A stretch of DNA of 64,000 nt from Fasciola hepatica (lineage: Eukaryota; Platyhelminthes; Trematoda; Plagiorchiida; Fasciolidae). The stretch covers positions 2,357,001-2,421,000 of the forward strand of contig CANUEZ040000180.1 of the NCBI GenBank assembly GCA_948099385.1, given 5' to 3'. Made by a program: the position numbers and the translations under genes. The notes under the pieces were generated by a model that worked only from the letters and a program-made list of their open reading frames with translations, was not told the DNA's origin and ran no database searches. Each line of letters begins with the position of its first letter. The first letter of the stretch is position 1. Below are positions 43,611-56,105 of this stretch, piece after piece.

Positions 43611-44509
43611 ATATCAACTAGTTTGACCTGGAACTAGACACCTTGGCTGGATAATGTGGGTCCAAGGTGTTTAGATTGATCATAGAGGCTTTCGAACCGA
43701 AAACGCGTTTGCGGTTCATGCAATTGCTTTAGAGGCACTTTATTAATTAGCCCCAGTAAGAGAATCTCGCGTGGTGCCGGGGTTAACTGACAGCCGGAAA
43801 GAGCGTGGGAGTATGAGCTTGTATTTTAGTATTGCACTACCAGTATTGAAGATTTTCGGTTCACACATTCTGCCTTCAAGACTCTGATTGCTTTCAACCT
43901 GGTCCATCGTATCATTTTCCTTAAAATGTTCTCAAAATTGATTCGGCATACCAGAAGAAGCCTCTTACAGACGGGTACAAAATGCTGCTTTGGTGCGATG
44001 AAACTTAACGTCATACACGTTGCTTCAATGTGATTATTTGTGCTCCTAACGAGATGGACGGTTTTCCTCGGTGAAACCACTTTCTGTAAGTTTCGTGCAC
44101 GGAACCGAAAAACGACACAATCGCATAAACTCAGTTAGAAATTCAATATGCACATTTTCGGCTTTTGCTTTACAAATTAGCTTTATGAAGTGGTTTAGGT
44201 CTCACGTGACACTACAGGAGGGCCGTTGGTCGAGAAATTTAAAGCACTGGGTTTCCTTTATTCGATTTGTAAGAACGGAATAATAACAGGTTGCGAGGTG
44301 CAGACTTTTATCTTACTCTCTTCAAAAGCCAAAGTAAAATAATCTCAGCATGTGCAGTATGGTAGGGAGAGATGCCACGGAAAAGTAGGCACGAATGAAG
44401 GCTGTCACAGGGCTTATAGCGAGAGAGAGAGAGAGAAGGAGAGGTCTGCTGTTTAGTAATAAAGTAAACAAGTTCTTTGTGTCAAACGTGTTTGTGCAAA
44501 GAGAGCTGG

Positions 44510-44611
44510 CTAGTGCATCCTGGTGAGCACAGCTTCTCTAAATCCCAGTGGTTTCAGTAAAGGATCGTGCAACACTACATTAAAAGATTGCATCAGATCA
44601 ACCTTTTGACC
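44510..44611 (-). pseudogene. PLE family A C-terminal scrap, inverted
   Basis: The minus strand encodes QKVDLMQSFNVVLHDPLLKP, then LGFREAVLTRMH, closely matching HKSDLTQSLSVVLHCSMQKL, then LALSEAMLIKMH in the plus-strand copy at 45150-45245. The two copies lie head to head about 500 bases apart. At the boundary, GATTGCATCAG (44587-44597) and CTGATGCAATC (44611-44621) form an 11-bp inverted repeat, which marks a fold-back join of the same PLE sequence. Confidence 0.65.
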
Positions 44612-44841
44612 TGATGCAATCAAGGGTCGTGCAATCAAATAGCACAGTGTTGACAGAGAAACTGGTATCAAGAGATCTCCCAATTCTGCTCCTGCGTGGT
44701 TTGATTTTTGAAAACAAAGGCAAGGAGCTGAATACCCTTGGAACAAAGAAGCCTCACTTGAGAGAATCACCGAAATTACGCAAGCTTGGAGTTATTTGAG
44801 GCTGATATTATACTCGCAAATCTCGGTTTATCGAAAAATTT

Positions 44842-45282
44842 GTGCACTGGCTTGTTGGCGTCACTGTCCCATTTCGGAAACATGTCACACCACTTTATCT
44901 ACAGGACTCATTTGAACTATTAGTCACACTAAACGACAGTTCAGCAAGATCTAACGGTATCTATCGGTTCTCTTGCGACTGCGGTGAAGTTTACATTGGC
45001 GGAAAGGATCGTTGCTTGACTCAACGAGCGTCAGAATACAACCCAGGTGGTTGTCAAAATCGAAGAAGCAGCCCAGTGGGACCGCACATGACGACGTACA
45101 CCCACTCTTTTTTTTCGATTGGACGAAACTCAATAGCACCGGGTCACAAATCAGACCTGACCCAATCTTTGAGTGTAGTGTTACACTGTTCAATGCAGAA
45201 GTTACTGGCTTTGAGTGAAGCAATGCTTATCAAGATGCATCAACCAGCGAGCTGGGCACAATCTGTTTTACCTTGGTAATAA
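44842..45282 (+). pseudogene. PLE family A endonuclease fragment
   Basis: This open frame of 145 codons holds GIYRFSCDCGEVYIGGKDR (44958-45015), the GIY-YIG core with the CxC pair typical of family A, then RASEYNPGG, VVLHCSMQKLLALSEAMLIK, and an end in LPW plus stop. The end is identical in its last three residues to the copy at 5276. In family members the residues after YIG are RT; here they are GK, and the usual catalytic Arg position is not certain. The frame is open throughout, but without the RT domain the copy is 5'-truncated. Confidence 0.85.
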
Positions 45283-46230
45283 CCCAAGGCATACTTTTCC
45301 GTCCTCTTTTTTTCATTTCCACAGACTAGGGCAGTTTGGTACTCGACTAGCTCGTAATGCACCTTCTATCCATCAGCATGTTGTCCCAATTGTGCCAAAC
45401 TGTTATCCCGTGATCCGTCGAGGTCTCCATATTAAAAGCATCGTTTGACTATTATCAATCTTTTTCTATATCCACAGGCCCTCCTATCACCACAGTATAT
45501 GATCTACACATAAATGTCACAGAAAAAAATCCCCATTAAGATTCTTGCGTATCTCACCCATCTAGCAGGCCATGACCTATGTGCACGTCATTCGGGTCCC
45601 TCTATGCGTCCGACACTTAGACCCATCCTCTCCAGTGTAGAGGAGTATCGATCGCTACTCTTCAGGGCATTATTCGACACCTGTTTTGGTTAGCAAGGTG
45701 AAATTCACAGTGGAACTCAAAAAGAACCTCGGCAGCTGAGGCAGTTTTACTGCAACGTCTTTGTGAGTTCATTCTGAAGTAAATAACATCAGCTTTAATC
45801 TCTTTTACCGAATGAAATCTGGGTTTGGTAATTTACTGCATGATAAATCATAATATACAATACCAGGTTAGACAACACGGCGTATTCTGTTCGAATACTA
45901 TCGAATTTGTGATTACAAGAGCATTGAGTGGTAAAACTACGCACTAATATGATAATTGCGTTCAGGTTATTTTTAACGAAGTATTTTTTCCCCTCACTGG
46001 GAAGTTTGTTGTTGATAGCCGATTCACCGTTAGAGAACAAAATATTATAGAGGGGGGCCAGGTCACTTCTTTCACGGATGGAGTGATATCACTTGAAAAG
46101 ATGGTTTGACTCACGAAAGACAATACAGGACACGAAGATGCTTTATGCACCCCCTGAGCCACCTCTTTCGGGCAAGTATTCAGTTTCCACATAACCAAAT
46201 AACACATTCAAAAACTTAAAAAACAACTCC
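45283..46230. other. Unassigned intergenic sequence
   Basis: No recognised element follows the PLE stop codon. Part of it may be the PLE 3' non-coding tail. It was not alignable by eye with the region below 5276. Confidence 0.4.
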
Positions 46231-46239
46231 ATCCTTTTA

Positions 46240-48160
46240 AAGAGGTACTGGGTGGTGATGAGTTTCAGGTTTAATTATTCTTTAAGGGCCTATATTACAG
46301 TTTCGGGGTTGATCAAAAATCTTTGCAAGGTGCGGAACGGTAGAGCAGCCGTAAGCTCGGGTCTTTACATGAAGGTTTTTATAACTGGAAATTTTGGTAG
46401 CAGAGGAAACACATTTAATAGGATGTTCGCGAATGGATTGACTAGAATCGACGAGTTTTTTCTGGGGAGTTCGTGGCAAGTTTTATCGTGTGGTGAAGTG
46501 ATGAACTGAAAGAAATAGTGTCTGGGTATACCACTACAAAAGGAGAACAACTTAAGAGATCTAGAAATTACTCCGAAGTCTTTCGACAAAACACCTGGAG
46601 AACCCCTGGAGAGGCATACAGCCATCGAGGTAGAACACATGAAAAACTGATCTTTTTCACCAGGAGTGTCTGTACTGAGTGGAAATGGAGACGCTATACA
46701 TGAAATATAAACGTCTGATTTTTGTAAAGATACGACTCATGAGCCGTGGCCAGGCGGGGTTTCGGAGCAGTATCACACCAAGTTACTTTAATGGACCTTG
46801 GTGACTCAGTCGTTCCATTTTAATTGATACTAGATTACAAGATTAGGTAAAATGGGAGTGCTTTTCGCCTCTCATAAGGGAGATTAGAATGTCGCCGCTT
46901 TCGAGGGAATTATTGGCCAAACAATGTGTAGTGGACCATTCAGAAAGTTTTGCGATGCCATTTCGGAAGGTCGAATTAGAGGAATTACAGAAATATATCG
47001 ATCTGAGGACGGCACTTCAGCGTATTTGATAAAGAGGTCATTGTTATGGGTAGGGATAGGAGATACGTGGACCAGAAGTAGAAATATTGATAATATGATA
47101 CCTTGGGAGAGACCAAGGGCAGAAAAAACAAAAGATCCAGTACCTTTGTAATGAATGAACTGTTCACTGTTGTGGGAATAATCACTCAACACGGAAATAA
47201 GGGGAGTCTCGACACCTGAATTGGAAAGAAAGTAAGACAACTAGCTCCTGTAGACAAAACTGAGTGCGTCACTGTATACAATGAAGCATACCCCAACTGT
47301 TTTATTCTTCTTACCTATTGCCGAGAGAGTCTAATGTGTCAGGGTGACAAGGGCATCAAGAGTAGACCGTGAAGATCGATAAGCAGACCGGTGGGGGTGA
47401 GAAACTTTTAGGACAAACTTTACATGTAGGAGTACTAAAGTTTCAAAACTTTCAAATCCACGGAAATGCGGGGAAATGGAACGAAATTGGGACAGTTCTT
47501 CTTAAGAACAAGGTTGACGGCTGTTATCCACCTGTAGTCGGAAACTTTTCTATCATAAACCCACTGGTTGAACAATTCCGAGAAAAAGGGGTGTGAGGGT
47601 AGCACACTCCTTAAAGACAATTGAACTGAGGACATCCGGTTCGTAGGATTTTCTAGAATTTAGGAGAATCAGTTTTTTGTAAGCATCTTTGGCAGAAGCA
47701 CAAAAAGAATGCACGTTTGAAGTGTTGTCTTAGGCAACTATGGAAATAGGAGACCTAACCTCCCCGTTGAATGACAGATTGATAGCTTCTATATCCACAG
47801 CGGCAGAATTTCGTACGGATGAATCTCCATATAGATCTTTCAGTTGCCTCTGCGTCTCTTGATGGTTTTATGATCCAGGAGGTTGCGTGCATATAAGTGA
47901 TTTGGTCTGAATAGCTTGATCTTGGTTAATTTCTTTAAGCCCTTGACCGTTGTGTAATTCCTGCGTTTAAAAGTATATTCCTTTCGGTGACGAAGTCGTT
48001 TGAGGCGAGGGAATGAGGGACGAAGAAGACGAATGTAAAAAGTCTGGAGGCGGAAACAAAAGTCAAAGCAGAAATTAAGATAACTGGTAAGATTATCTCG
48101 AAATAGAGATTTCAGCCTCTGGAAGTACAATGAAGTCAGTTTGATCAGTCTTTTCATTTA
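46240..48160 (-). pseudogene. LINE reverse transcriptase, CR1/Jockey type, decayed
   Basis: Minus strand, higher to lower coordinates: a basic linker (48157-47840, KRLRHRKEYTFKRRNYTT, plausible but weak), then NQWVYDRKVSDYRWITAVNL (relatives: W....VTPL.KKG), RSSRSTLDALVTLTH (RT fingers-palm), FIVYSDALSFV (motif A; the catalytic Asp of FIDY is Val), GLSQGIILSIFLLLVHVSPI (motif B, GVPQG..L.P.LF), DLFIKYAEVPSSD (motif C; YADD became YAEV), and further down segments that may be the C-terminus (46640-46280). The 118-codon frame 46884-47240 holds motifs B and C without a stop. Both acidic motifs are lost, so it cannot polymerise. It is distinct from the LINE at 24.7-25.7 kb. Confidence 0.78.
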
Positions 48161-49080
48161 ATATCAGCGTTTTCTACAAAAAGCCTACTTTTGAAAACTT
48201 TGCGGCAGTACCATTACGTTAAGTGCAGATAGTTGCAGTGCCTATACATCTGCTAGCTTAATCGAGCAAAAATTAATTACGTGGTAAATTTACATTCCTC
48301 AACAGAAATACTTATGTATACAGTTGAATACAGTGATACGGGCTTGACCCGTTTGTTCCTTTGACTGTTGAAATATGTGATGACACATGCGGCCCCGCTT
48401 TAGTTGTGAAGCAGGAGGATCTACATGGTACACAGGTAAGGTACTAAGCTCAACTACTTTATCCTCTTTGTCACTGAGAAGATACGTTCCTTGTAATAAG
48501 ATGGCACGCAGCTGAGAATATTCATAAGAAATGAAGAAGGACTGAAAGCACCCAGAATTTACTGAACAGGGAACCAGTATGGTTGTTGATCATCACGCAA
48601 AGCCTCACGCTGTGTACTGGTCGTTTACGAAGGATAGCCGACCAAACCCCTCCGTATTTTCTTGGTAACTAGTTAGTGGTTATCATCTACGGTAATCACA
48701 TCTGATGGATTGGTGGCTTCTATCATCAGTGAAATTCAGGGACTAAGTCTCCAAAAGCTTCATTTCTCTGTAGCCAAGGCTAAACAATTTTAAACAGTTT
48801 TAGGGCAAATTTGGATAAACTAATCACCAAAGGTAACTGGGAACAATTTTGATCCGATAAACGAACGTCCTGAAATGAAAGTCAACGAAGATCAATTATT
48901 CACGAAGAAGACTTATATCGCTTCACAGTGTTCACGAAAAGGGCTTTAAGAGAATTTGTTTAGAAGACGGATGTCCATATGTACGCACATGTGTGCCTGT
49001 TTGCTTTGTATTATTAAAATGTCATAGGGATCAGATAGTTTCCTCATTAGTCATACAGTAGAAGCCCTGTAATGCGGTCA
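48161..49080. other. Unassigned intergenic sequence
   Basis: No coding signature or repeat boundary recognised. Confidence 0.4.
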
Positions 49081-49084
49081 CGGC

Positions 49085-49190
49085 CAATCAAAGACTGACT
49101 GAAGAAGTGACCGAAGGCTGGGCAAGTTTCGAATCCGGGACCTCAAATTTTACAGTTCGTTACGATGACCGCTCGGCCACCGTCGTTGGT
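49085..49190 (-). repeat. tRNA-like unit
   Basis: The minus strand reads CGGTGGCCGAGCGGTCATCG (about 49164-49183), which looks like the start and A box of a class II tRNA (Leu or Ser type). GTCCCGGATTCGAAACTTG (about 49125-49143) follows as a B box. About 30 bases separate them, including TAAAATTTGAG where the anticodon arm would be. The ends do not pair cleanly, so a tRNA-derived repeat or a pseudo-tRNA is likelier than a working gene. Confidence 0.5.
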
Positions 49191-51087
49191 TTGTTGGCCT
49201 GTTTCGTATCATTGTAATGGAGAGATTTTGCTCGATTGTAGCACACGGTCTGAACGTTCCCCCAATCAGACCGTGCTTCAGCGAGATTCGACTTTGTTCC
49301 TTTTTTACCACATTACTGTTTATGTGAACTCTTACTTCCAAGCCCAGTTGCCGCTTGACCGATGCACGTGCAAGTTGCACGCACGGTGTAACAACACGAG
49401 CTCTCCACTCTCTTCCCACTGGCCGTGTTCTCCTTCCCACAAGTGGTGGGAAATACTGCTCTGGCAATTGTGGTGGCGTAGCACGGAGCATCACAGTACC
49501 GGACAAGTGATCAAAGCATAGCAGAAAGCGTTAGTTAGCGCGTGCTGTAAACAAACAGCATGGTAAGGTTTACCCAACCTCGTCAAAAATTAAACGGATT
49601 AATTGGGCACAGTGACGAAATACTACTAGTAGAATAGAACTGTGCAAATCGGATATGATCACACGGCACTCAAATAAGTTTGTATAGTATTCAAGGTATC
49701 GCAACCCAACAGAAGCCCATAGTATGCGCAAAAATTTGTTTCAGATAAGCAATACGGAAAATACTTTGTCATCTTTCATTCCAAACCAAAAGTTCTACTT
49801 CGAGAACAAATTTCTTCAGGCAGATCTACAGAAATTCTTTGCAGCTGAAATAACCCATTCTGTTTTTTGTTTGGAGTGGGGTCTGTTAATCAATGAATCG
49901 ATCGACCGGTCGATCATATTGGTGCTAGCGTGGAACTAGTTTGTTCTCTACATTTGTAGTTACGGGAGATCCGCGCGCACAGAGCTAATTGATCCAGTGG
50001 AAAATGTATCACATATGGTGTGATTCGAATGATTGTAAAGTGCGGTCACGTTATGATCAATGCAGACACACCGTGTGTAATGACTTTTGCGCAGGCCGCT
50101 GTAACCTCACCCAAGGGTTTGATACACTTCTATCGGAAATCAAGTCCAATTCTGACTATCACTACGTTGTGCATTTTTGACGTTCCACGTACATAGTATG
50201 AAAGTTGCAAGGAATGTGGTGGAATTGGAAGATGGGAGTGACAATCGATCGGGATTGGGTCGAAGATATCGATTTGTCTGTCTGACCTTTTGTAGTAATC
50301 ACAATGAACTGAACTGACAGAACGTATAAAAACTAGCCCCATCCAGAACTATGCGAACGAAAGAAGCAAGAATACCAAGGCAAGGAAATAGCACGTTAGT
50401 TGTATTGCAGTATTGGTTTGTATAAACATGTTAAATCAGAGAAGATAGTTGGTAGACTAGAAGATGGTCGATCACAGTGAGCTTTTGTCGTACCTGTCCG
50501 CGGCGATCCTGATTGGTTGAGGCTCATCCGCGTGCTTAGCTACGAGGCTGTACCTGATCGTATCACGGTTGACAGCTGCTGAATCATCACACCTTTACAG
50601 TCACACATTCACAATGGCCAAAGCGCACAGTTAGTTGGCAGTTGTAACTTAACCAAGGGCCCATAGACAAAACTCGGACTAATGGTTCAGTTCTTGACCT
50701 TAATGTAGACCATACGGAACTGAACTAAACAGAATTATTATAACGCAGAAAATGATATCAATTTTTGTGCTTGCATCGGTTGAGTGCTTTTTGGTTGAGC
50801 ATGAGTTTTATCGCATGTAGTTTTTACAAACCAGCTGAAAGAAGAATATTTTGCATCGACCAAATTAGGAGTGCAAAAATCCATGAAGCTCCGAATGACT
50901 TACCCTTATCAGCGGACAATGAAATTATTCATGAGTGCTCTTTGGTTATCGTTGTGTCTGAATAAATTCACACATAGTACGCGGACAAACAATCAATATC
51001 CCTTTCGTGCATGGACATGCACTTGCTTGGTATTATTCTTTTGTCATTTGCAAGTGAGTAGTAGGAGATTAGATTTGTATATAATAT
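49191..51087. other. Unassigned intergenic sequence
   Basis: No element recognised. Overlapping 118-codon frames on both strands at 49150-49521 continue from the tRNA-like unit and are not convincing as coding sequence. Confidence 0.4.
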
Positions 51088-51277
51088 GATTCATCATGCA
51101 GCTTCAACGCTCAACTCACCATTGAAAACCATGGAAGCACTGTACAGCTGTTTCATCCTTGTTGGGAATCATCAGCAGTGCACATCCACCGAGCCCCCAC
51201 GGGGACTCGAACCCGGGGTGAACGATTATGAATCGAACACCTTAACCGCAAGGCTATCCGGGCTGACTCTCAACAGT
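51088..51277 (-). repeat. tRNA-derived SINE-like unit, family A, copy 2
   Basis: On the minus strand, TAGCCTTGCGGTTAAGGTG (51238-51256) is a good A box, and CCGGGTTCGAGTCCCC (51202-51217) is a consensus B box. The body downstream aligns with 2792-2972 along about 180 bases. This is the better-preserved of the two copies and defines the family. Confidence 0.7.
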
Positions 51278-52745
51278 TTGTTGAACATCTACACCACATG
51301 ATATAGCACCCTTCCGTCACTGGCTTTGAACGGTAACAACCCGCTTCCCACACAGCGATCGACTCCTATGCGAACAGTGCGAACAGTGTTGACTAATCAG
51401 TCTTTCTACGTATTGACTGACCTTGTTTAATCACGAGATTGCATGTAGCTCAGCCGTTTTAATTGCTTGTTCGTTCACTTAATTGCCTGCATGTAGGTTT
51501 GCAGTTTACTCGCCTGCTACGGTCGGGTTGCATCCACATTCTTACATATAACTGAAGTACACCAATTACGTGTTCTGCTGCTAGTGATTGTGAACATAAC
51601 AATCTCCAAGAGTGCGTAGTTGTATCATGTACTTTGAAAACCATTCAACCTAACCAAGACCTGTTCGTCCAGTTTGTCATCTCAAAAGCATGTAGATTAA
51701 TGGACCAGACGATACTCCTCAGCCCTGCTCATTGTCCTCGGGGCCTTCGTATAAAAACTGTTTGATTTTTTGTGAGGACATGGACTGCTTTCGTCTTGCT
51801 TTGTTCTACAGAACTGGAGGTTATCGATTTGAATTAATTCACCTTTGTTTTATGCACCTCTGTGACACTTTTATCAATTTCTTCAATAAGGCTTTCTGAC
51901 TAAACTGAAAACTGGTAACTGTGTGAATATGGTTTGCTGCGGTATGGCAATTGTTAAGGAGACACTTTACTTTACTTGGATTGTTTTTTTTTACAATAAA
52001 GGATGGGATAATGCTCCGAGTTAAGTGTCCTATGAAACACATGGGTGTGGATTGTCTCTGGGAGTTCACTGTCATCTCAAATTACAAGTCACTGACGGCT
52101 TGAATTCAGAAGCAATATGCTATTTTATTGGGATGCACAAGGCGTCTCTCTATAGCATGGGACAGTTTCCCAGTTGTGTGAACATTGGAGACCAAATGAT
52201 TTTTTTATAATTTGAGTCTGAAGAGGCTAAACGACAATTTGCTATTTATCTGGTCACTTCCAACCATACTGACCCCTCCCCAACCCTCCTTGGCTCGTTT
52301 ACCATTTCAATATGCCCCATCACCATGAGAACAAGATTTGTATGTATATGCATATGTATATGCATATTGTGTGTGTATGTATGTGTGAAGAACGGCCATG
52401 ACGATACCCATACCCTCGAGGACAAGTCGACTAGCTCCTCCTTCCCTGCTCCATCCACCCCGTGGTTTATTGTCCGAATAGCTGAATAGTTGAGTCTAAC
52501 TAAAGATGATCATCACTGCCACGGAGAACTTTGGTACGGTTCATCTGAGGTGCACACTGAGAACATCTGGTCCAGTTCCCGCTCTCTCGCGTGTGTCAGC
52601 CCCCAGCACAGCAGGGCATCAGTCCCCGTCCTGGTAGTGAGCCCCGTAATTCACGAATTCTCTTCCTTTGTTTTCACCATCTGAACTGTGGAACTTAAAA
52701 GAAAACGCCGTACCCGTGCATCAGTCGATCAGTTTCTCCCTCTTT

Positions 52746-52780
52746 CTGTGTGTGTGTGTGCGTGCGTGCGTGTGTGTGCG
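52746..52780. repeat. TG/CG-type microsatellite
   Basis: CTGTGTGTGTGTGTGCGTGCGTGCGTGTGTGTGCG, an interrupted (TG)n tract. Confidence 0.9.
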
Positions 52781-52916
52781 ACTGTTTGTGAACTCTCAGA
52801 TAGGCAGCCAGACTCACAAATGGACAATAGATTTCCAGTGATAGAATATAGCACCATTTTTTGCTACTTCTCATCAGTTTGAAAAATACAATAAATAGGT
52901 AAGGGCACAAGTGTGT

Positions 52917-52917
<1 letters not shown>

Positions 52918-52976
<59 letters not shown>
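52918..52976. repeat. (AG)n microsatellite, about 58 bp
   Basis: An uninterrupted AG tract, the longest simple repeat in the window. Confidence 0.97.
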
Positions 52977-52979
<3 letters not shown>

Positions 52980-53689
52980 GCACATTGTGTGCCATAATGG
53001 GATATGGGCCAACAAAGCAATGGACCAACTCGATCGGAATGAAACAGAGATGTGAGGGCACGATGATAATATTTTGTCATGTGCAGGTGTCACTCACTCC
53101 GATCGAAAAGTACCCTACGGGACAACTTTCTGGGAGGAAACGATCCTGGTTTTCATCAGAGTCATCAGCAGCAGCGTCGCAGTCGTCGTCGTCATCATCA
53201 TCTCCGTCAAAGGTGTATATGTATGCATGTGCACAACAAACAAAAAGTTGGAAAGATAACGGACTATACTCATGGAAAATAAGATTGGACATAAACAAAA
53301 TTGGCGTGGAGTGGTGCGGAATAGAATGGACAGAACTAAACGGAAATGTTTATCTCAAGAAGTTGACACCTTACTGGGACTGACTGTACACAGCTGTTCA
53401 AAATATTGTAGCATAGCTTCTAAAGGATGCATTGGTCTATACCAGCTCAGTCCGGTTCTTGCAATCGTGAAACTCATTATTCTGTTCTGCGGTTTTATTC
53501 GCTACCTTGCCACACTGCCCAATCAGACGCAAAAAGAATAGAAGCATAGAGAACAGGCAAACAGAAAATTAGAATAAAAGTAGAAGTCATCAAGACGAAC
53601 TAAGGGTTCGAATGGAACTGCGCCAGTGACGGCAGCTTCTGACAAGTCACTTAATTTGACCCCATACATCCGGTGGGCGAATCTTGTGT

Positions 53690-54545
53690 ACCCCAACTCG
53701 GAAACCTAATAATAATTTCAGTCGATCAAGTAAAGTGGTCAAGGTTTTCCCTTCGTTTTGCTATCCCATGGACTGACCGCCTCGAGCCACACTCCAACCT
53801 CGACCTGCCGGGGATAAATACGTACACCGGGGAGGTCTGTTGGTGTGCTCGCGTAACTTCTATCACAGACAGAGATCTTATTCGGTTGATTGGCCTTTGA
53901 TTTCCAACACCCCATGCCCGACCGCAGCATTGCAGATACGGATTTCTTGCCAAATTCGAGAGATACTACGAAGACATCGGTGCTCAAGCACACATAGCAT
54001 TTTTCCGCCCAAGAAGGCCGTGTTTTTCAGCTGTAAACGAGGACCGACCTAAAGGTCTCAGTGTTCATTCGACAACTGGAGGATAACCAGAAGTCAAGCC
54101 AGCACCGCATGCGGTTCATATAGGTAAAAACGGGACCGAGCTTTCTGTGTGCACGAAGATAATTGACCTGATATCCGACCACGTTGTGTAATGCAACTGC
54201 CCACTGAACAAATCTTATCTACTTCAGCTAAGGTTTCATCTATCAGAACGATGTGTGGTATAGGACCAAACCTATCCTGTAGTAGTGTTTCACATTGCGA
54301 AGGTGCTACGCTGTTGCTAAGGCCGCCTAGATAAGCTTGAAACTTGCCTGAATTTTGACTCAGAAGCACAATAGCCCCTGCCTTTCCTGAATAAGTGAGT
54401 TTGCTGTCTGAACAAATTTCGACCGTGGTATTGGCACTCAAGGATAGAACTATTTCCAGAACCACTTCAGTTACAAGGGAAATGTGATAGATGGCTACCC
54501 TAATGCACATCACTTCTCGTGGTGAACTTCGATGAAAGATCACAG
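53690..54545 (-). pseudogene. RTE-type LINE reverse transcriptase C-terminus
   Basis: From 54543 downward on the minus strand: AGAIVLLSQNSGKFQAYLGG (relatives: ADDI.LLS......L), APSQCETLLQDRFGPIPHIV, VDKICSVGSCITQRGRISGQ and SSCTQKARSRF (relatives: F.YLGS.IT..GRI..EI..RI.KAR.AF), then after a frame change VLEHRCLRSISRIWQEIRI and CNAAVGHGVLEIKGQ (relatives: FEHRCLRSIARIWWEHRISNAEVR..VLG.RGQS), a segment like THRPPRCTY, and SPWDSKTKGKP at the end. The catalytic YADD reads as GKAGA, so it is inactive. The EHRCLRSI block is a strong signature of the RTE family common in trematodes. The upstream RT and endonuclease are missing, consistent with 5' truncation. Confidence 0.85.
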
Positions 54546-56105
54546 TGAGCGCGAACTTAGCCTCAGCTGTTCACATACAACGAGCCACATAAGAGGGAGT
54601 AATTTCTCTGGTCTATACGTTCGTGAGAGTCAGCATCAAAAAACCGTGTGTTAAACTGAGTCGAAAATCTATTTTAGAGATGAGAAGAAGGAGGTTGTTG
54701 GCCTGTGGAAGGTGTGTCTATGCTTTGAAATTTGACGATAGGCAAATACGTGATCGAGGTAAGCCCGAAAGCTTGCCCCCTTCACGGATGCTGGATAATC
54801 TGTGGAGAATAATACTAACTTGACGCTTATCAAGATAATTCCTGTGATTTTCTCAAGAGGACATGTCACTTTTCTTGGAAATTGGCAAATTCAATGATTA
54901 TTACAATTTCCTGAGAATCTCTCCTAATGGAATTGCCACAGTCTGTGCTATTGATTGGCCTTGACATCTCTTAACCGGATTCCAGTGATTTGTTACATCC
55001 AGATGGATAGCAGTCGCAATTGCGCTCCCCCTTATTGGTCTCCGAATGGATCAAGTTGGGCGCTGTTTTCTGATCCAAAGAGCCAGGCTACTGGTGTTAC
55101 GACCGACGTAGTTTGCGCCTCAGATGCAAGCAGAATGATAAACGGAAAGGAGGTCGCCTCCGTCAGTGGCCTGTTCTTTATCTGTAGTGAGAGAGCTGGT
55201 TTCGAAGAATAGAAAACGAGCAATTCCTTTGAGAAATTAGCTGTGTATCTGAAACTTCTCCTCATTGTCCTCGAGGGATTTTTGCCGTTGAAAGTCACTA
55301 TAAAATGTACTTTTTTCTTTTTAACTTTTGGGTTTTTTCTCCTCTCTCGGTGACTCCTATATATCAATCAATAGGGTTTTCATGGCTTCCGTTTCCCAAG
55401 AGAATTTACTCGACCTTGGCTATTTCATTATCCAGGGTACCAACAAAGCAAAGCCCTCCTAATCGATTAGTGAAGCATCGAATTAAACTTTGTTTACTCT
55501 ACATCGGGACAAATCTATGGTAGATTCTATACTGTCCCGTTGACTTATTCTTTCCATGAGTGCGAAGTTTCAGAGATCCATTGTCTCGCTGTGACAATCA
55601 AATATAAAGAGACGCCAACACTCGTTCAGCATCGTCTCTGTTTTGATCCGTCCCACTCACTATTGAGAAGACATTTCTACCCTCAAATCATTTCCTTAAT
55701 TAGCACAATACAATGAATATATTGGATGCTGGTTTATGTACACAGTCACTGCATTCAGAGTATTGGTCCGACTGGTGTGAGTAACCAACCCATGACACTC
55801 ATCACTCATACTACTGATGCACGCCACCGATCGGCTGTCTTGCCACTCGAGATTCCGTTGTCTCAAGAATTGGGATCGGTATCACACAAGTGCTGACTGA
55901 TGACGTGACTTGGTTGTCCATCAGCAGTGAGTCAGCCCATCCTCACCATCTCTAACATCAAACCGATAGGGGCGAGTGCCAGCGCGATTGCAATCCACCC
56001 TGTTGAAACGAACCACACGGAGGATATACGGGGTTCGCTTCCTCCGATCTATTAAATCACCGAGCTCCCTTCTACAGACTTCAAGGCGAGACTAGTCCTT
56101 GTAAC
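54546..56105. other. Unassigned intergenic sequence
   Basis: No element recognised. The overlapping frames at 54955-55367 on both strands lack known motifs. Confidence 0.4.

Larger units (their letters stand above)
51278..53685. other. Unassigned sequence with microsatellites
   Basis: Contains the GT/GC and AG tracts listed separately, plus a GTC/CAT-rich stretch at 53158-53212. A 156-codon plus frame (52913-53383) is open only because it reads through the AG tract and has no motif. No gene is called. Confidence 0.45.

Noticed and set aside
52913..53383. A 156-codon plus-strand open frame
   Set aside because: It is open only because an AG tract encodes alternating Arg-Glu. The rest has no motif and overlaps a comparable frame on the opposite strand.
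54955..55367. Overlapping frames of 85 and 111 codons next to the RTE remnant
   Set aside because: I tried to read them as the upstream part of the RTE element, but no RT or endonuclease block appears in order.
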